A stretch of DNA of 64,000 nucleotides from Rhodospirillales bacterium. Its GTDB lineage: Bacteria; Pseudomonadota; Alphaproteobacteria; Micavibrionales; Micavibrionaceae. Positions 42,500-51,102 of the stretch are shown piece after piece. The position numbers and the translations under genes were made by a program. How positions within the stretch are numbered: the stretch's first letter is position 1; every line of letters begins with the position of its first letter. The notes under the pieces are model-generated. The model had not been told where the DNA came from and did not search any database. It was given only the letters and a program-made list of their open reading frames with translations. The stretch is from assembly GCA_020638155.1 (NCBI GenBank), contig JACKJB010000001.1, forward strand, positions 1,116,001-1,180,000, written 5' to 3'.

Positions 42500-43312
42500 A
42501 TGAGCTGGCATGTTAACATCCTGACCCTGTTCCCGGAAATGTTTCCCGGACCTCTTGCCCACAGCCTGTCCGGCAAAGCGCTGGAGCGCGGGGACTGGTC
42601 TTATACGGCTGTGAATATCCGCGATTTTACCGAGGACGTTCATAAGACGGTCGATGATACGCCTTACGGCGGCGGTGCGGGTATGGTGATGCGGGCGGAC
42701 ATTATTGAGAGGGCGCTTCTCGCTCTTGGCGGCCCCTCACCCTCCCACGCCTGCGGCGCGGGCCCCTCCCTCTCCCTGAAGGGAGAGGGCAACGGAGCTT
42801 CGGCTTCGTCAGAAGGCGTTAGCGCAGTGGGTGAGGGCCCGGGCCGCCTGATCTATATGTCCCCGCGCGGTAAGCCGCTTACCCAAAAACTGGCAGAAGA
42901 GCTAAGCACCACCCCTGCCCTGACGTTACTCTGCGGGCGGTACGAAGGGGTGGACCAGCGGCTGCTGGACGCTTACGGGTTTGAAGAAGTCTCGATCGGG
43001 GATTATGTGCTGTCCGGCGGGGAACCTGCGGCGATGATCCTGATGGATTCCTGTATTCGCCTGCTGCCCGGCGTGATGGGCAATGATGAAACCGCCGGGG
43101 AAGAGAGCTTTTCTGAGAGAACCGGGGGCCTGCTGGAATACCCGCATTATACCCGCCCGGCGGAATGGACGGCGGCGGACGGGCAGACGTACAACGTACC
43201 CGATATCCTGAAATCCGGCGACCACGCCAAAATCGCGCAGTGGCGGCAGGATCAGGCCATCGCGCTGACAAAAGAGCGGCGGCCTGATTTGCTTAAGAAA
43301 AAATCCGATTAG
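42500..43312 (+). CDS. trmD: tRNA (guanine37-N1)-methyltransferase TrmD with in-frame repeat insertion
   Basis: The SPOUT enzyme makes m1G37 in tRNA. The conserved parts are intact: ILTLFPEMFPGPL, VDDTPYGGGAGMVM, LIYMSPRGKPLTQ, LLCGRYEGVDQR, SIGDYVLSGGEPAAM and the C-terminal PHYTRP domain. Residues about 78-114 are a low-complexity Ser/Gly/Pro stretch encoded by a partial family-A palindrome (42731-42840). This raises the length to 270 aa from the usual 230-250. The insertion lies in the surface linker before the LIYMSPRG strand, so the enzyme is probably functional. Confidence 0.95.
   Translation: MSWHVNILTLFPEMFPGPLAHSLSGKALERGDWSYTAVNIRDFTEDVHKTVDDTPYGGGAGMVMRADIIERALLALGGPSPSHACGAGPSLSLKGEGNGASASSEGVSAVGEGPGRLIYMSPRGKPLTQKLAEELSTTPALTLLCGRYEGVDQRLLDAYGFEEVSIGDYVLSGGEPAAMILMDSCIRLLPGVMGNDETAGEESFSERTGGLLEYPHYTRPAEWTAADGQTYNVPDILKSGDHAKIAQWRQDQAIALTKERRPDLLKKKSD
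42731..42840. repeat. Palindromic repeat family A, partial copy inside trmD
   Basis: GGCCCCTCACC at the left and GGTGAGGGCCC at the right are near-perfect inverted ends. The family-A hairpin CCCTCTCCCTGAAGGGAGAGGG lies at the centre, followed by the CAACGGAGCTTCGG arm. The reading frame of trmD stays open across it. Confidence 0.88.
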
Positions 43313-43851
43313 GGCTGGATCTTCGCGGAAAAGTTTTTCTGAACCGCAAGGGCCTGTCGTGCCAGTTTCTCATAGACCGGCGCAACTTCCTTGAGCGCTG
43401 GTGAACCATCCGCGTTAATCCGGACAGCAATATTGTTGTAGCACGTTCCCATATCTCCAAACATACTTGCCGCCACCTTGAATTGCTCACTGGTCACGGG
43501 TTGGAACATATCGTCAAGATTATCACGTACGTCTTGTAGAATTTGAGGTCTGTTTGAAAAAAGATCCATACAGTTCTGATCATTCTTAAATGTAGTCGAA
43601 ATCACGCGTCTAGCTTCTTCTTCCTTAATTTTTCCAGCATCAATGAATGCTGAAACAGCGAAAACCAAGGTTTTCGATTCAAGCGCCGCTACGGTAATAC
43701 AGGCCGCGTAACCCAACTGATCCGCTACATCATCGCAGCTATCACTTATATGCTCGCCTATTTCTTTCAGAGAAGGCGTATCATCCGCCAAAGCGGCAGA
43801 GGTTGCAAACGCGCTCAGAAAAGCTGCTGTCATCAGTGTTTTATTTTTCAT
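43309..43851 (-). CDS. Secreted hypothetical protein, 180 aa (paralogue 1)
   Basis: Not recognised. A signal peptide (MKNKTLMTAAFLSAFATSAALA) is clear. The mature protein is helical with cysteines at DSCDDV, AACITV, QNCMDL and GTCYNN, likely two disulfides. Its overall pattern matches the next gene at 43854, so they are tandem paralogues two bases apart. Its 3' end overlaps trmD by 4 bases on the opposite strand. Confidence 0.72.
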   Translation of the reverse strand: MKNKTLMTAAFLSAFATSAALADDTPSLKEIGEHISDSCDDVADQLGYAACITVAALESKTLVFAVSAFIDAGKIKEEEARRVISTTFKNDQNCMDLFSNRPQILQDVRDNLDDMFQPVTSEQFKVAASMFGDMGTCYNNIAVRINADGSPALKEVAPVYEKLARQALAVQKNFSAKIQP

Positions 43852-43853
43852 GA

Positions 43854-44405
43854 TTATCTCCTATCAAATGATATTGCTATTTGTTCTGCCTCGCGGGCCA
43901 GACGGGCATATTCATGATTGACCAAGCCGCTAAGCTTACCTGACATTTGAGCCGTTCCGTCAGCCATGGTGTTATAGCAAGAGGACAACAGATCTAAAGC
44001 TTCTCCCATCGCCTGCTTAAGTTCTGCCGGCGCAGGTTCGTGCACCGCATGATAATCTTCACTCAGCATTTGCATTTCATCGGTCAGCACTGTTGCTTTA
44101 ATATCAAGTGCGATACAATCCGGGGCGTTATCATGCGCATCCTGTAAAGCTTCATGCTGCTGTTCGGTCATATCCCCAACTTGCAGCGCAGCATCGGTAA
44201 TCATCGAAATAATACCGTCCCGTGTTACCACACGCTCGAAACAAGCGAGCAACTCGCCTTTGCTTTGTACATCGGTGCATAATTCGGCCAATGCCAAATC
44301 ATCTTCCGCAGGTAAAGCGGCCTTTTCTGCGAAAACGGCTTCTGTGCTCCCCATTCCCAGAAAGCCCCCTAAAATTGCAGCGTATAATGGTTTATTATTT
44401 TTCAT
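43854..44405 (-). CDS. Secreted hypothetical protein, 183 aa (paralogue 2)
   Basis: Not recognised. ATG 44405 (MKNNKPLYAAILGGFLG) with a GAGAGAAG site gives a signal peptide ending near EAVFA. The helical mature part carries cysteines in ELCTDV, LACFERV, PDCIAL and SSCYNTM at spacings close to those of paralogue 1. Both end with a YARLARE/YEKLARQ-like helix. The pair is inserted between trmD and rplS. Confidence 0.72.
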   Translation of the reverse strand: MKNNKPLYAAILGGFLGMGSTEAVFAEKAALPAEDDLALAELCTDVQSKGELLACFERVVTRDGIISMITDAALQVGDMTEQQHEALQDAHDNAPDCIALDIKATVLTDEMQMLSEDYHAVHEPAPAELKQAMGEALDLLSSCYNTMADGTAQMSGKLSGLVNHEYARLAREAEQIAISFDRR

Positions 44406-44620
44406 CTTCTCTCTTTTCACCTTATGTATAACGCTCCGGATTTTATAGTCATAACAAAACAGGGCGTCAAACTTATTATTTCCTTGCATTTACCCCCCTG
44501 AAACTGTACAAAAGCGCTGCTCTTGCAGGTGCGGGAGCACCCATGAAAAAGACAAGCGGACCGCCGGTCTTTGAAATTAAAGACTGATATCGGGTCCTGA
44601 TAAGGGAAAAGGATAGAGAA

Positions 44621-45091
44621 ATGAATACGTTACAGAAATTTGAAGCAAAGCAGCTCGACAAGCTTCAGCAAAACAGCAAAATCCCGGCTTTTTCCGCCGG
44701 TGACACCGTGATTGTTAACGTCCGCGTTCGCGAAGGCGAGCGTGAGCGGATCCAGGCTTACGAAGGCGTCTGCATCGCCAAAACCGAAGGCGGCGTCAAT
44801 GCCAGCTTTACGGTTCGTAAAATCAGCTATGGCGAAGGCGTTGAGCGTGTTTTCCCGATATACAGCCCGCGTATTGAAAGCGTAGAGCTTGTTCGCCGCG
44901 GTTCCGTCCGCCGTGCGAAGCTCTACTACCTGCGCGACCGCCGCGGTAAAGCTGCCCGTATCGCCGAGCGTACAACCGGCCACGGTCTTGAAGAAGCCGC
45001 CGCAGCCGCCGCACAAGAGCGCGAAACCCGTAAAGCCGCGAAAAAAGAAGCAAAAGCCAAGAAGGCTGCTGCTAAAAAAGATAAAGCTTAG
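44621..45091 (+). CDS. rplS: 50S ribosomal protein L19 with Ala/Lys-rich tail
   Basis: The L19 core (residues 1-118) has [22 protein letters not shown] and [19 protein letters not shown] (in part) and [16 protein letters not shown] 35-residue Ala/Lys tail follows. GGATAGAG is the ribosome site. It is separated from trmD by the two secreted paralogues on the other strand, so it must have its own promoter. Confidence 0.96.
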   Translation: MNTLQKFEAKQLDKLQQNSKIPAFSAGDTVIVNVRVREGERERIQAYEGVCIAKTEGGVNASFTVRKISYGEGVERVFPIYSPRIESVELVRRGSVRRAKLYYLRDRRGKAARIAERTTGHGLEEAAAAAAQERETRKAAKKEAKAKKAAAKKDKA

Positions 45092-45114
45092 TCTTTACGC
45101 TCAAAGCAGAAGAA

Positions 45115-45143
45115 AAAAGCGCGGTATAAGCCGCGCTTTTTGT
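45115..45143 (+). terminator. Intrinsic terminator of rplS
   Basis: A 10-bp stem AAAAGCGCGG/CCGCGCTTTT with a TATAAG loop is followed by further T residues. Confidence 0.92.
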
Positions 45144-45175
45144 TTACACACCACTATTAAATTCATACATATCTG

Positions 45176-45253
45176 CGTCATTTCGAACGTATGTGAGAAA
45201 TCTCATGCCTGAAAGCGGGAGATCCCTCCGCGCTACACGCGTTCGGGATGACG
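45176..45253. repeat. Palindromic repeat family C variant
   Basis: A GCGTCATTTCGAACG left end is joined to a CGTTCGGGATGACGGC right end. Internal GAGAAATCTC and GGGAGATCCCTC segments pair. The two halves are of different subtypes (TTTCGA and CCCGA forms). Confidence 0.85.
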
Positions 45254-45262
45254 GCGCACGGG

Positions 45263-45469
45263 TTATTTCATTCCACAGGGACCGGCAGGGACGATGCAGG
45301 CCGGCGTTGCCGCTTTTTCCTGCCTGACCGTGGCGGCCTCTTTTATGGCCTGTATATCGGGCATGCCTGCCTCGGACGCCTCGATTTCGAAACCTTCGCT
45401 CGCGAATTCCTTAAATGTTCTTCCCATGTATTCGTACTCTTTCCAGTTCGTGAAACCATTTCTGTTCAA
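45263..45469 (-). CDS. Small hypothetical protein, up to 68 aa
   Basis: Not recognised, weakly supported. The frame begins with TTG at 45469; an ATG at 45427 (MGRTFKEF) with an AAAGAG site would give about 54 aa. The C-terminus has two cysteines (TPACIVPAGPCGMK). It follows the 101-aa gene by 29 bases on the same strand. Confidence 0.4.
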   Translation of the reverse strand: MNRNGFTNWKEYEYMGRTFKEFASEGFEIEASEAGMPDIQAIKEAATVRQEKAATPACIVPAGPCGMK

Positions 45470-45498
45470 CTCAAATTATCGCAGCTTTCCGCTGCCTT

Positions 45499-45804
45499 TT
45501 ATGCGGCTCCGCGCTCTATCGGTGCCGTTAATTCAATCAGCGATCCGTCCGCCCGCATCGCGGTCAGCAATGCATGCTCGTTCGTTTCAAACGCGTTCAT
45601 CATCACATCAGAAACCTGACTGACGAAAAATGAATTTTCATGGATGATGACGTGAATAGACTGGTGGCTGCGGTCGACAAGGATACTGTCTGCCCGGACA
45701 TAGACCGGGTCGGAAAAGGCGATACAGACTTCGCCCCGGTGGTTCCGCATGAAAGCCGCATTAATGCCTTCCTGCGGGGTGTTATGACATGCCTCTAATG
45801 CCAT
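45499..45804 (-). CDS. Hypothetical protein, 101 aa
   Basis: Not recognised. ATG 45804 has a GGGAGG site. The protein looks like a small beta-rich cytosolic domain (VCIAFSDPVYVRADSILVD, IHVIIHENSFFVSQV shown in part). It is inserted between rplS and leuC on the opposite strand. Confidence 0.65.
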   Translation of the reverse strand: MALEACHNTPQEGINAAFMRNHRGEVCIAFSDPVYVRADSILVDRSHQSIHVIIHENSFFVSQVSDVMMNAFETNEHALLTAMRADGSLIELTAPIERGAA

Positions 45805-45970
45805 GGCGCCTCCCTTTTTGCGCTGCAAAACAAACCTGATTGAACCTCATTATATGGAATAAAAGGTTATTTTTTTATTAACATAATATATTAGGTTTTT
45901 GTGATATATAAATGTCATCCGGAACGCAGCCGGGGGCTGACAAAAGCGGGCGATGATTACTTATCCAGCT

Positions 45971-46723
45971 CTAAAACAAATCCGGGCGCTGCGGCTTGAA
46001 GTTCAGTGTTTCCTTCGCTGTTTGGATCTGCCATGGAATTATATGTTCAGGAAGGGTTATAAAATCAGATCTGGTCCCTAACTCTCCTTTCATCAAAGCC
46101 ACTAGACCTTGTGACTTCTTCTTTAAAAAGGGCACACATTCCAATTCCGGCGCTTCAATAGAAGGCATGTACGTACTGGAATATTTCAGATCGTGAAGGG
46201 AGGGCGCTCCTATGACGTCCCTCTGTTCATCCTGAAGATTTTGTATGTAACGAGTAAGCACCTGCGCTTGGCATTTTTGCGCTTCTTCTGTCAATTCACT
46301 AATCGCTTCATTAAACGTTGCAACATAATGATCTGCTTTAATGCATTTCATCGTTTCGCCTTTGTCATCCGTAACACCATTTTCATAGATGTCATCAGAA
46401 ACGATCCGGTTAAACTCCTCTACAGGGAACTCTACCGCCACTTTTAAAGGATTCACTTCTCTGAAGATCATCAGGTTTTTATCTTGCTCGCCCTTTACCA
46501 CGTAACACTCTTTTGCCGATGGGAAAGAATAATCTCCGGAAGCATTTTGACGAAGATTGGTATAGTCCCAGGCTTGCATATCGGCTTCATACTGTTTCTG
46601 GCGTCGTTCCGCTTCTTCTTCCAATCCCCATGGAGATCCAAAGCCATAGCCCGCCAAAGCATTATTCGATAATGCCGCGGTTAAACAGGCGACTACCAAG
46701 AATTGGGGTTTCAATACAGACAT
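45971..46723 (-). CDS. Secreted hypothetical protein, 250 aa
   Basis: Not recognised. A signal peptide (LVVACLTAALSNNALA) follows MSVLKPQF, with an AGAGGAA ribosome site. The mature part has four cysteines (KECYVV, MKCIKA, QKCQAQ, LECVPF) and many charged residues. It resembles the two secreted paralogues at 43309-44405 only in general layout. The gap 45829-45970 contains an AT-rich stretch and a GTCATCC half-repeat. Confidence 0.7.
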   Translation of the reverse strand: MSVLKPQFLVVACLTAALSNNALAGYGFGSPWGLEEEAERRQKQYEADMQAWDYTNLRQNASGDYSFPSAKECYVVKGEQDKNLMIFREVNPLKVAVEFPVEEFNRIVSDDIYENGVTDDKGETMKCIKADHYVATFNEAISELTEEAQKCQAQVLTRYIQNLQDEQRDVIGAPSLHDLKYSSTYMPSIEAPELECVPFLKKKSQGLVALMKGELGTRSDFITLPEHIIPWQIQTAKETLNFKPQRPDLF

Positions 46724-46830
46724 AATTTATTCCTCTTTTTATTTGCTGCAAACCAGTTAGCATAATTGCTATTTTTATGTCAACTTTCTGAGGGTTTACT
46801 TTACGCCTGAACTCCGCCTATATTTTCCCC

Positions 46831-48234
46831 ATGACAAAAGCGCGCACATTATTCGAAAAAATCTGGGACGATCACGTTGTCAGCAAGCAGGAAGACGGAA
46901 CCTGCCTGATTTATATTGATCGGCACCTTGTCCACGAAGTGACCTCGCCGCAGGCGTTTGAAGGGCTGCGGCTGGCCGGGCGAAAAGTGCGCAGCCCGCA
47001 AGGGACGCTGGCCGTGGCCGATCACAATGTTCCGACCAGCGACCGCAGCGAAGGCATTAAAGAAGAAGACAGCCGGATCCAGGTGGAAACGCTGTCTGCC
47101 AACTGCGCCGAGTTTGGTGTCGAGCTGTTCGACATGAACGACAAGCGCCAGGGCATCGTCCATATTATCGGGCCGGAGCAAGGCTTTACCCTGCCCGGCG
47201 CGACGATCGTCTGTGGTGACAGCCATACGGCGACCCATGGCGCGTTCGGCGCACTGGCCTTCGGGATCGGCACATCGGAGGTCGAACATGTGCTGGCCAC
47301 ACAGACCCTAATCCAAAAACCGGCAAAGACGATGCGCATCAGCGTTGAAGGTGCCCTGCCCCCGTTCGTTACCGCCAAAGACCTGATCCTTGCGATTATC
47401 GGCAAGATCGGCACGGCGGGCGGTACGGGATACGTCATTGAGTTTGCCGGGGAAGCCGTGCGCAGCCTGTCGATGGAAGGCCGGATGACGATGTGCAATA
47501 TGGCGATTGAAGGCGGTGCCCGCGCCGGGCTGATCGCGCCGGATGACACGACATTCGCTTACCTGAAAGGCCGTCCGAAAGCGCCGCAGGGCGAGGCATG
47601 GGACAAAGCCGTGGCATACTGGAAAACCCTGCCGGGCGATGCGGATGCGGTTTACGATAAGGAAATCACGCTAAACGCCGCCGAGATTATCCCGGTGGTC
47701 ACATGGGGCACCAGCCCGGAAGATGTGCTGCCGATCACCGCCACTGTGCCCGACCCGGCATCGGCGGAAGATGAGAATAAACAGGCTTCGATGAAACGCG
47801 CGCTGGACTATATGGGGCTGACCCCCGGTATGCGCCTGGAAGACGTTACGATTGATAAGGTCTTTATCGGGTCTTGTACCAACGGTCGGATTGAAGATAT
47901 CCGCGCCGTAGCCGAGATTGCCAAAGGTCGGCATGTGGCCGACGGCGTTTATGCGATGGTTGTTCCCGGCTCCGGCCTTGTGAAGCGGCAGGCCGAAGAA
48001 GAAGGGCTTGATGTCATCCTGACCGCAGCCGGGTTTGACTGGCGCGAGCCGGGCTGCTCGATGTGTCTTGCGATGAACGCCGACCGCCTGGAGCCGGGTG
48101 AGCGCTGCGCCTCCACATCAAACCGTAACTTTGAAGGCCGCCAGGGGCGCGGTGGGCGCACACATTTAATGAGCCCCGCGATGGCGGCTGCGGCCGCGGT
48201 GACGGGAAGGTTGACTGACGTACGCAGCTTATAG
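46831..48234 (+). CDS. leuC: 3-isopropylmalate dehydratase large subunit
   Basis: This aconitase-family [4Fe-4S] enzyme isomerises 2- to 3-isopropylmalate in leucine synthesis. [34 protein letters not shown] and [11 protein letters not shown] hold the three cluster cysteines. The 467-aa length is normal. The downstream partner leuD is not adjacent: three unrelated genes lie between. Confidence 0.97.
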   Translation: MTKARTLFEKIWDDHVVSKQEDGTCLIYIDRHLVHEVTSPQAFEGLRLAGRKVRSPQGTLAVADHNVPTSDRSEGIKEEDSRIQVETLSANCAEFGVELFDMNDKRQGIVHIIGPEQGFTLPGATIVCGDSHTATHGAFGALAFGIGTSEVEHVLATQTLIQKPAKTMRISVEGALPPFVTAKDLILAIIGKIGTAGGTGYVIEFAGEAVRSLSMEGRMTMCNMAIEGGARAGLIAPDDTTFAYLKGRPKAPQGEAWDKAVAYWKTLPGDADAVYDKEITLNAAEIIPVVTWGTSPEDVLPITATVPDPASAEDENKQASMKRALDYMGLTPGMRLEDVTIDKVFIGSCTNGRIEDIRAVAEIAKGRHVADGVYAMVVPGSGLVKRQAEEEGLDVILTAAGFDWREPGCSMCLAMNADRLEPGERCASTSNRNFEGRQGRGGRTHLMSPAMAAAAAVTGRLTDVRSL

Positions 48235-49221
48235 ACCTGCAGATGATGGGCGGCCTAATACCGACTTATCCGCTTTAGCCTGCCCCCCGTTTCCCGGTGC
48301 CGACGCAATCGGACGCGGCGCTTTGCGTTTTTCAGGATCCTGCCCCGGGATCAGGGCCGGATAAACCATGGTCTGATCCGGCGCGATCACTGCGGCAACC
48401 TGCCGATGTGCTTCGTTGACCAGCTCGAAATGGTCTTTGAAATCTTTTGCAGCCAGAACCGGGCACGGCGTCAGTTCAACGGTCATTTCTTTTGTCGTCA
48501 GCAGCCGCCAGAACTGGGCCAGCATACCCTTCTTGTCATGCCCGGTGTACGCCTTGCGTAAATCCAGGTTTTCATGAGCGCCGCCCTGTCCGTTTACTTC
48601 GATGACCTTGATAGCCACGGCCTGCGCACAGATATCGTCTGCGACATCCGGGCGAAGTTCAACGACATTACCTTCTTTGTCTTCCCCGGCTTCACCGAAG
48701 ATAACCGGCAGAAGCCCTGCGTGAAACATATAAACCTCGTCCCCGGTGACAACGTTCCGCTCCGGCTCGTTGGCGGGAATGGTTGCTTCGGGGAACATGA
48801 TCGTATTGCTGCCTGCGTTAAAGTTCTTGATAATCTTGGCACGGGATTGCGGATTGAATTCGCGGGAACGGCGCAGGCCGATATATTTGGCGGCCTTGGC
48901 AATATGGCGGACCAGCGGCCATGTCAGGATTTCACCTTTCCCGGCAAACGTACCGCGCAGCGCCGCGCCAAGGACGATAAAATCGCCGTAAGATGTATGG
49001 TTTGCCAGATACCAGGTCGGGCGTTTGCGCTCCAGCGGGGCGGCAGCCTCATTAAAAACCACTTTGATGCCAAGCAAGTCTTTGAGATCATTATAAAGTT
49101 TCTGCTGGACGTGTTCGAGCGTCTCGCCTTCCGGCTTTTTCACGGCAATATTCCATGTTGCCCCGGCAATGATTCCCAGTGCGCGAAATAGACGTGTCGC
49201 CGCCCTCCAGTGTTTTCCCAT
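48229..49221 (-). CDS. PlsC-like 1-acylglycerol-3-phosphate acyltransferase family protein
   Basis: [12 protein letters not shown] (HX4D catalytic motif, about residue 74) and FPEATIPAN (substrate loop, about residue 140) mark the family, which acylates lysophosphatidate or related acceptors at the inner membrane. The 330-aa protein is longer than typical PlsC, with a C-terminal Pro/Gly-rich tail. An AGGAG site precedes the ATG. The 3' end overlaps leuC by 6 bases on the opposite strand. Confidence 0.83.
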   Translation of the reverse strand: MGKHWRAATRLFRALGIIAGATWNIAVKKPEGETLEHVQQKLYNDLKDLLGIKVVFNEAAAPLERKRPTWYLANHTSYGDFIVLGAALRGTFAGKGEILTWPLVRHIAKAAKYIGLRRSREFNPQSRAKIIKNFNAGSNTIMFPEATIPANEPERNVVTGDEVYMFHAGLLPVIFGEAGEDKEGNVVELRPDVADDICAQAVAIKVIEVNGQGGAHENLDLRKAYTGHDKKGMLAQFWRLLTTKEMTVELTPCPVLAAKDFKDHFELVNEAHRQVAAVIAPDQTMVYPALIPGQDPEKRKAPRPIASAPGNGGQAKADKSVLGRPSSAGL

Positions 49222-49377
49222 ATCCTGCTCTCCTCTTCTAACTTCTTAAACGTTATGGTTATAAATTGATTTTCTGAAAAATCCAGCCTTAACTTTAGCT
49301 CCCTCACTTTGACGATTGACCGCCGGGCGGCGCGTGTGGTTTGATAGGACCCGATCAGCAGAAAGCGGCAGGATTGC

Positions 49378-50094
49378 ATGAGTAAGAATGGATGGCCCGA
49401 TCATTATAACCTGCGAGACACCCCCGACATCGCAGAACGCGTCAAAGTTTTCATCGATGCGCAGATGATGGCGCTCAAGGCCTTTGATCAAAAGCGCCGG
49501 CAATGGGTCCATGATAACCTGCCGCCGACATATGAGATGACCTATTTCTTTCACGATCACGCTTACCGCGTGGCCGATGATATGAAGAAAACCGCACTTC
49601 ATATGGGTATGTCAGAACAGACGGCAGACAACCTGTATCTGGCGATGCTTGCTCATGATATCGGCAAGAGCCTTTTACCGCTGCATATCTGGGATACGGT
49701 GGAAAAGCCGGAGAACGAGATTAAAAAGCTGCGGCGCAGCCATACCGAACTCGGCATCAATATTATCGACGAAGTGCTGGGCGATATCGATCACCCGTTT
49801 ATTGCCCTGATGAAAGATATTATGCTGAACCACCATGAGCAGATGGATGGCGGCGGTTATCTTGGGAAAGCAGGCGACCAGCTTTCAGCGCCGGTCCGCC
49901 TTGCCTGTATTGTTGAAAGCTTTGACGGCTACAGCATCCGCCGGCACCATTTCGGAGACCGGGATATTTCCATCCCCGGCGTCCTGAAACGGATGCGCGA
50001 AGAAAAAGGCGCGGCTATATATGATATGGAGTTATTCGAGCACTTCGCCGCAATGAAAATGGAAGAAAGCAAAACCACGAATGGACACGAATAA
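49378..50094 (+). CDS. HD-GYP-type phosphohydrolase
   Basis: Metal ligands of the HD-GYP class are visible: HDHAYRVADDM, LAHDIGKSLLP, HTELG, and NHHEQMDGGGYLGKAG (the HHExxDGxGY core, with GYL in place of GYP). The family degrades cyclic di-GMP. At 238 aa it has no sensor domain. The last eight codons (SKTTNGHE and stop) lie in the left inverted repeat of the element at 50071-50500, so the original C-terminus may have been replaced. Confidence 0.85.
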   Translation: MSKNGWPDHYNLRDTPDIAERVKVFIDAQMMALKAFDQKRRQWVHDNLPPTYEMTYFFHDHAYRVADDMKKTALHMGMSEQTADNLYLAMLAHDIGKSLLPLHIWDTVEKPENEIKKLRRSHTELGINIIDEVLGDIDHPFIALMKDIMLNHHEQMDGGGYLGKAGDQLSAPVRLACIVESFDGYSIRRHHFGDRDISIPGVLKRMREEKGAAIYDMELFEHFAAMKMEESKTTNGHE

Positions 50095-50500
50095 ACACGA
50101 ATTATTTTATAAAGATGATGTGTTCGAAATCGTCGGGTGTGCAATGACTGTCTTGAATTCCGTTGGACACGGATTTTCTGAAAAAATGTACGAGAATGCA
50201 ATGGTCATTGAGCTTACTGACCGTGACATTGATGTCCATCAGCAACAGTCTTTTGAGGTTATTTATAAAAATCAAAAAATTGGTACATATATTCCGGACA
50301 TCATTGCAGAAAACAAAATTGTTATTGAAATAAAAACGATTGATCGTATCACTGACATAGAACGAGGGCAGGTCATAAACTATCTAAAGGTAACAGGCTA
50401 TAAAGTCGGCATCATCCTCAATTTCAAGCATGCCAGACTGGAATGGGAAAGAATTGTCCTATAACATTCGTGTAAATTCGTGTTCATTAGTGGTTAAAAC
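50071..50500. mobile_element. Candidate single-gene mobile unit bounded by imperfect inverted repeats
   Basis: The left end (50071-50104) carries three spaced CACGAAT units (CCACGAATGGACACGAAT, AAACACGAATT). The right end (50466-50496) carries the inverted ATTCGTGT units (ATTCGTGTAAATTCGTGT, TCATTAGTGG). About 26 of 31 positions match when inverted. The only gene inside is the GxxExxY protein. The unit sits between the HD-GYP gene and leuD and separates leuD from its upstream neighbours. Confidence 0.65.
50081..50464 (+). CDS. GxxExxY-family protein (PD-(D/E)XK-like)
   Basis: The 127-aa protein has the family signature GFSEKMYENAM (GxxExxY, about residues 30-36). It is followed by IPDIIAENKIVIEIKTID, which fits the D...ExK catalytic strands of a PD-(D/E)XK nuclease fold, and a GQVINYLKVTGYKVGIILNF ending (in part). 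The function of the family is not settled. Its start overlaps the HD-GYP 3' end by 14 bases because both run through the left inverted repeat. Confidence 0.85.
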   Translation: MDTNKHELFYKDDVFEIVGCAMTVLNSVGHGFSEKMYENAMVIELTDRDIDVHQQQSFEVIYKNQKIGTYIPDIIAENKIVIEIKTIDRITDIERGQVINYLKVTGYKVGIILNFKHARLEWERIVL

Positions 50501-50505
50501 AAACA

Positions 50506-51102
50506 ATGCAAAAATTCACAACACTGACGGCCATAGCCGCTCCCCTGCCCTTGCGCAATATTGATACGGATATGATTATCCCGAAGCAGTTCCTGCGCAG
50601 TATCAAGCGTACAGGGTTCGGGGTGAACCTGTTTAACGATATGCGTTATAACGAAGACGGCAGCGAGATTGCCGATTTCGTCCTGAACAAAGAGCCTTAC
50701 CGTACTGCGGAAATCCTTGTTGCCGGGGATAATTTCGGTTGCGGCTCGAGCCGTGAGCACGCGCCCTGGGCCTTGCTGGATTTTGGCATTCGCTGCGTGA
50801 TCGCGCCGAGTTTTGCCGATATCTTTTATAATAACTGTTTTAAAAACGGCATCCTGCCGGTGAAGCTGGCTCAAGACGCAGTTGACCGCCTGATGCAGGA
50901 TGCGGAAGCGCAGCACGAAATCACGGTCGATCTGGAACAGCAAAAAATCCGCAGCGCCAATATCGAATATGATTTCGAAATCGATCCGTTCCGGCGGGAA
51001 TGCCTGCGCAGCGGGCTGGATGATATCGGCCTGACGCTGGAAAAAGAAAACGAGATCAGTGCTTTTGAGCAAAAACGCAAAGAAGAAAGGGTTTGGCTGT
51101 AA
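50506..51102 (+). CDS. leuD: 3-isopropylmalate dehydratase small subunit
   Basis: This swivelling subunit pairs with Leu[16 protein letters not shown] and [16 protein letters not shown] are diagnostic. The 198-aa length is typical. The stop and the leuB start share one base (TAATG). It is separated from leuC by the acyltransferase, HD-GYP and GxxExxY genes. Confidence 0.97.
   Translation: MQKFTTLTAIAAPLPLRNIDTDMIIPKQFLRSIKRTGFGVNLFNDMRYNEDGSEIADFVLNKEPYRTAEILVAGDNFGCGSSREHAPWALLDFGIRCVIAPSFADIFYNNCFKNGILPVKLAQDAVDRLMQDAEAQHEITVDLEQQKIRSANIEYDFEIDPFRRECLRSGLDDIGLTLEKENEISAFEQKRKEERVWL

Noticed and set aside
44543..44587. 14-codon leader peptide frame before rplS (MKKTSGPPVFEIKD)
   Set aside because: Interesting position, but it lacks a clear ribosome site and any attenuator-like hairpin; not supported strongly enough to call.
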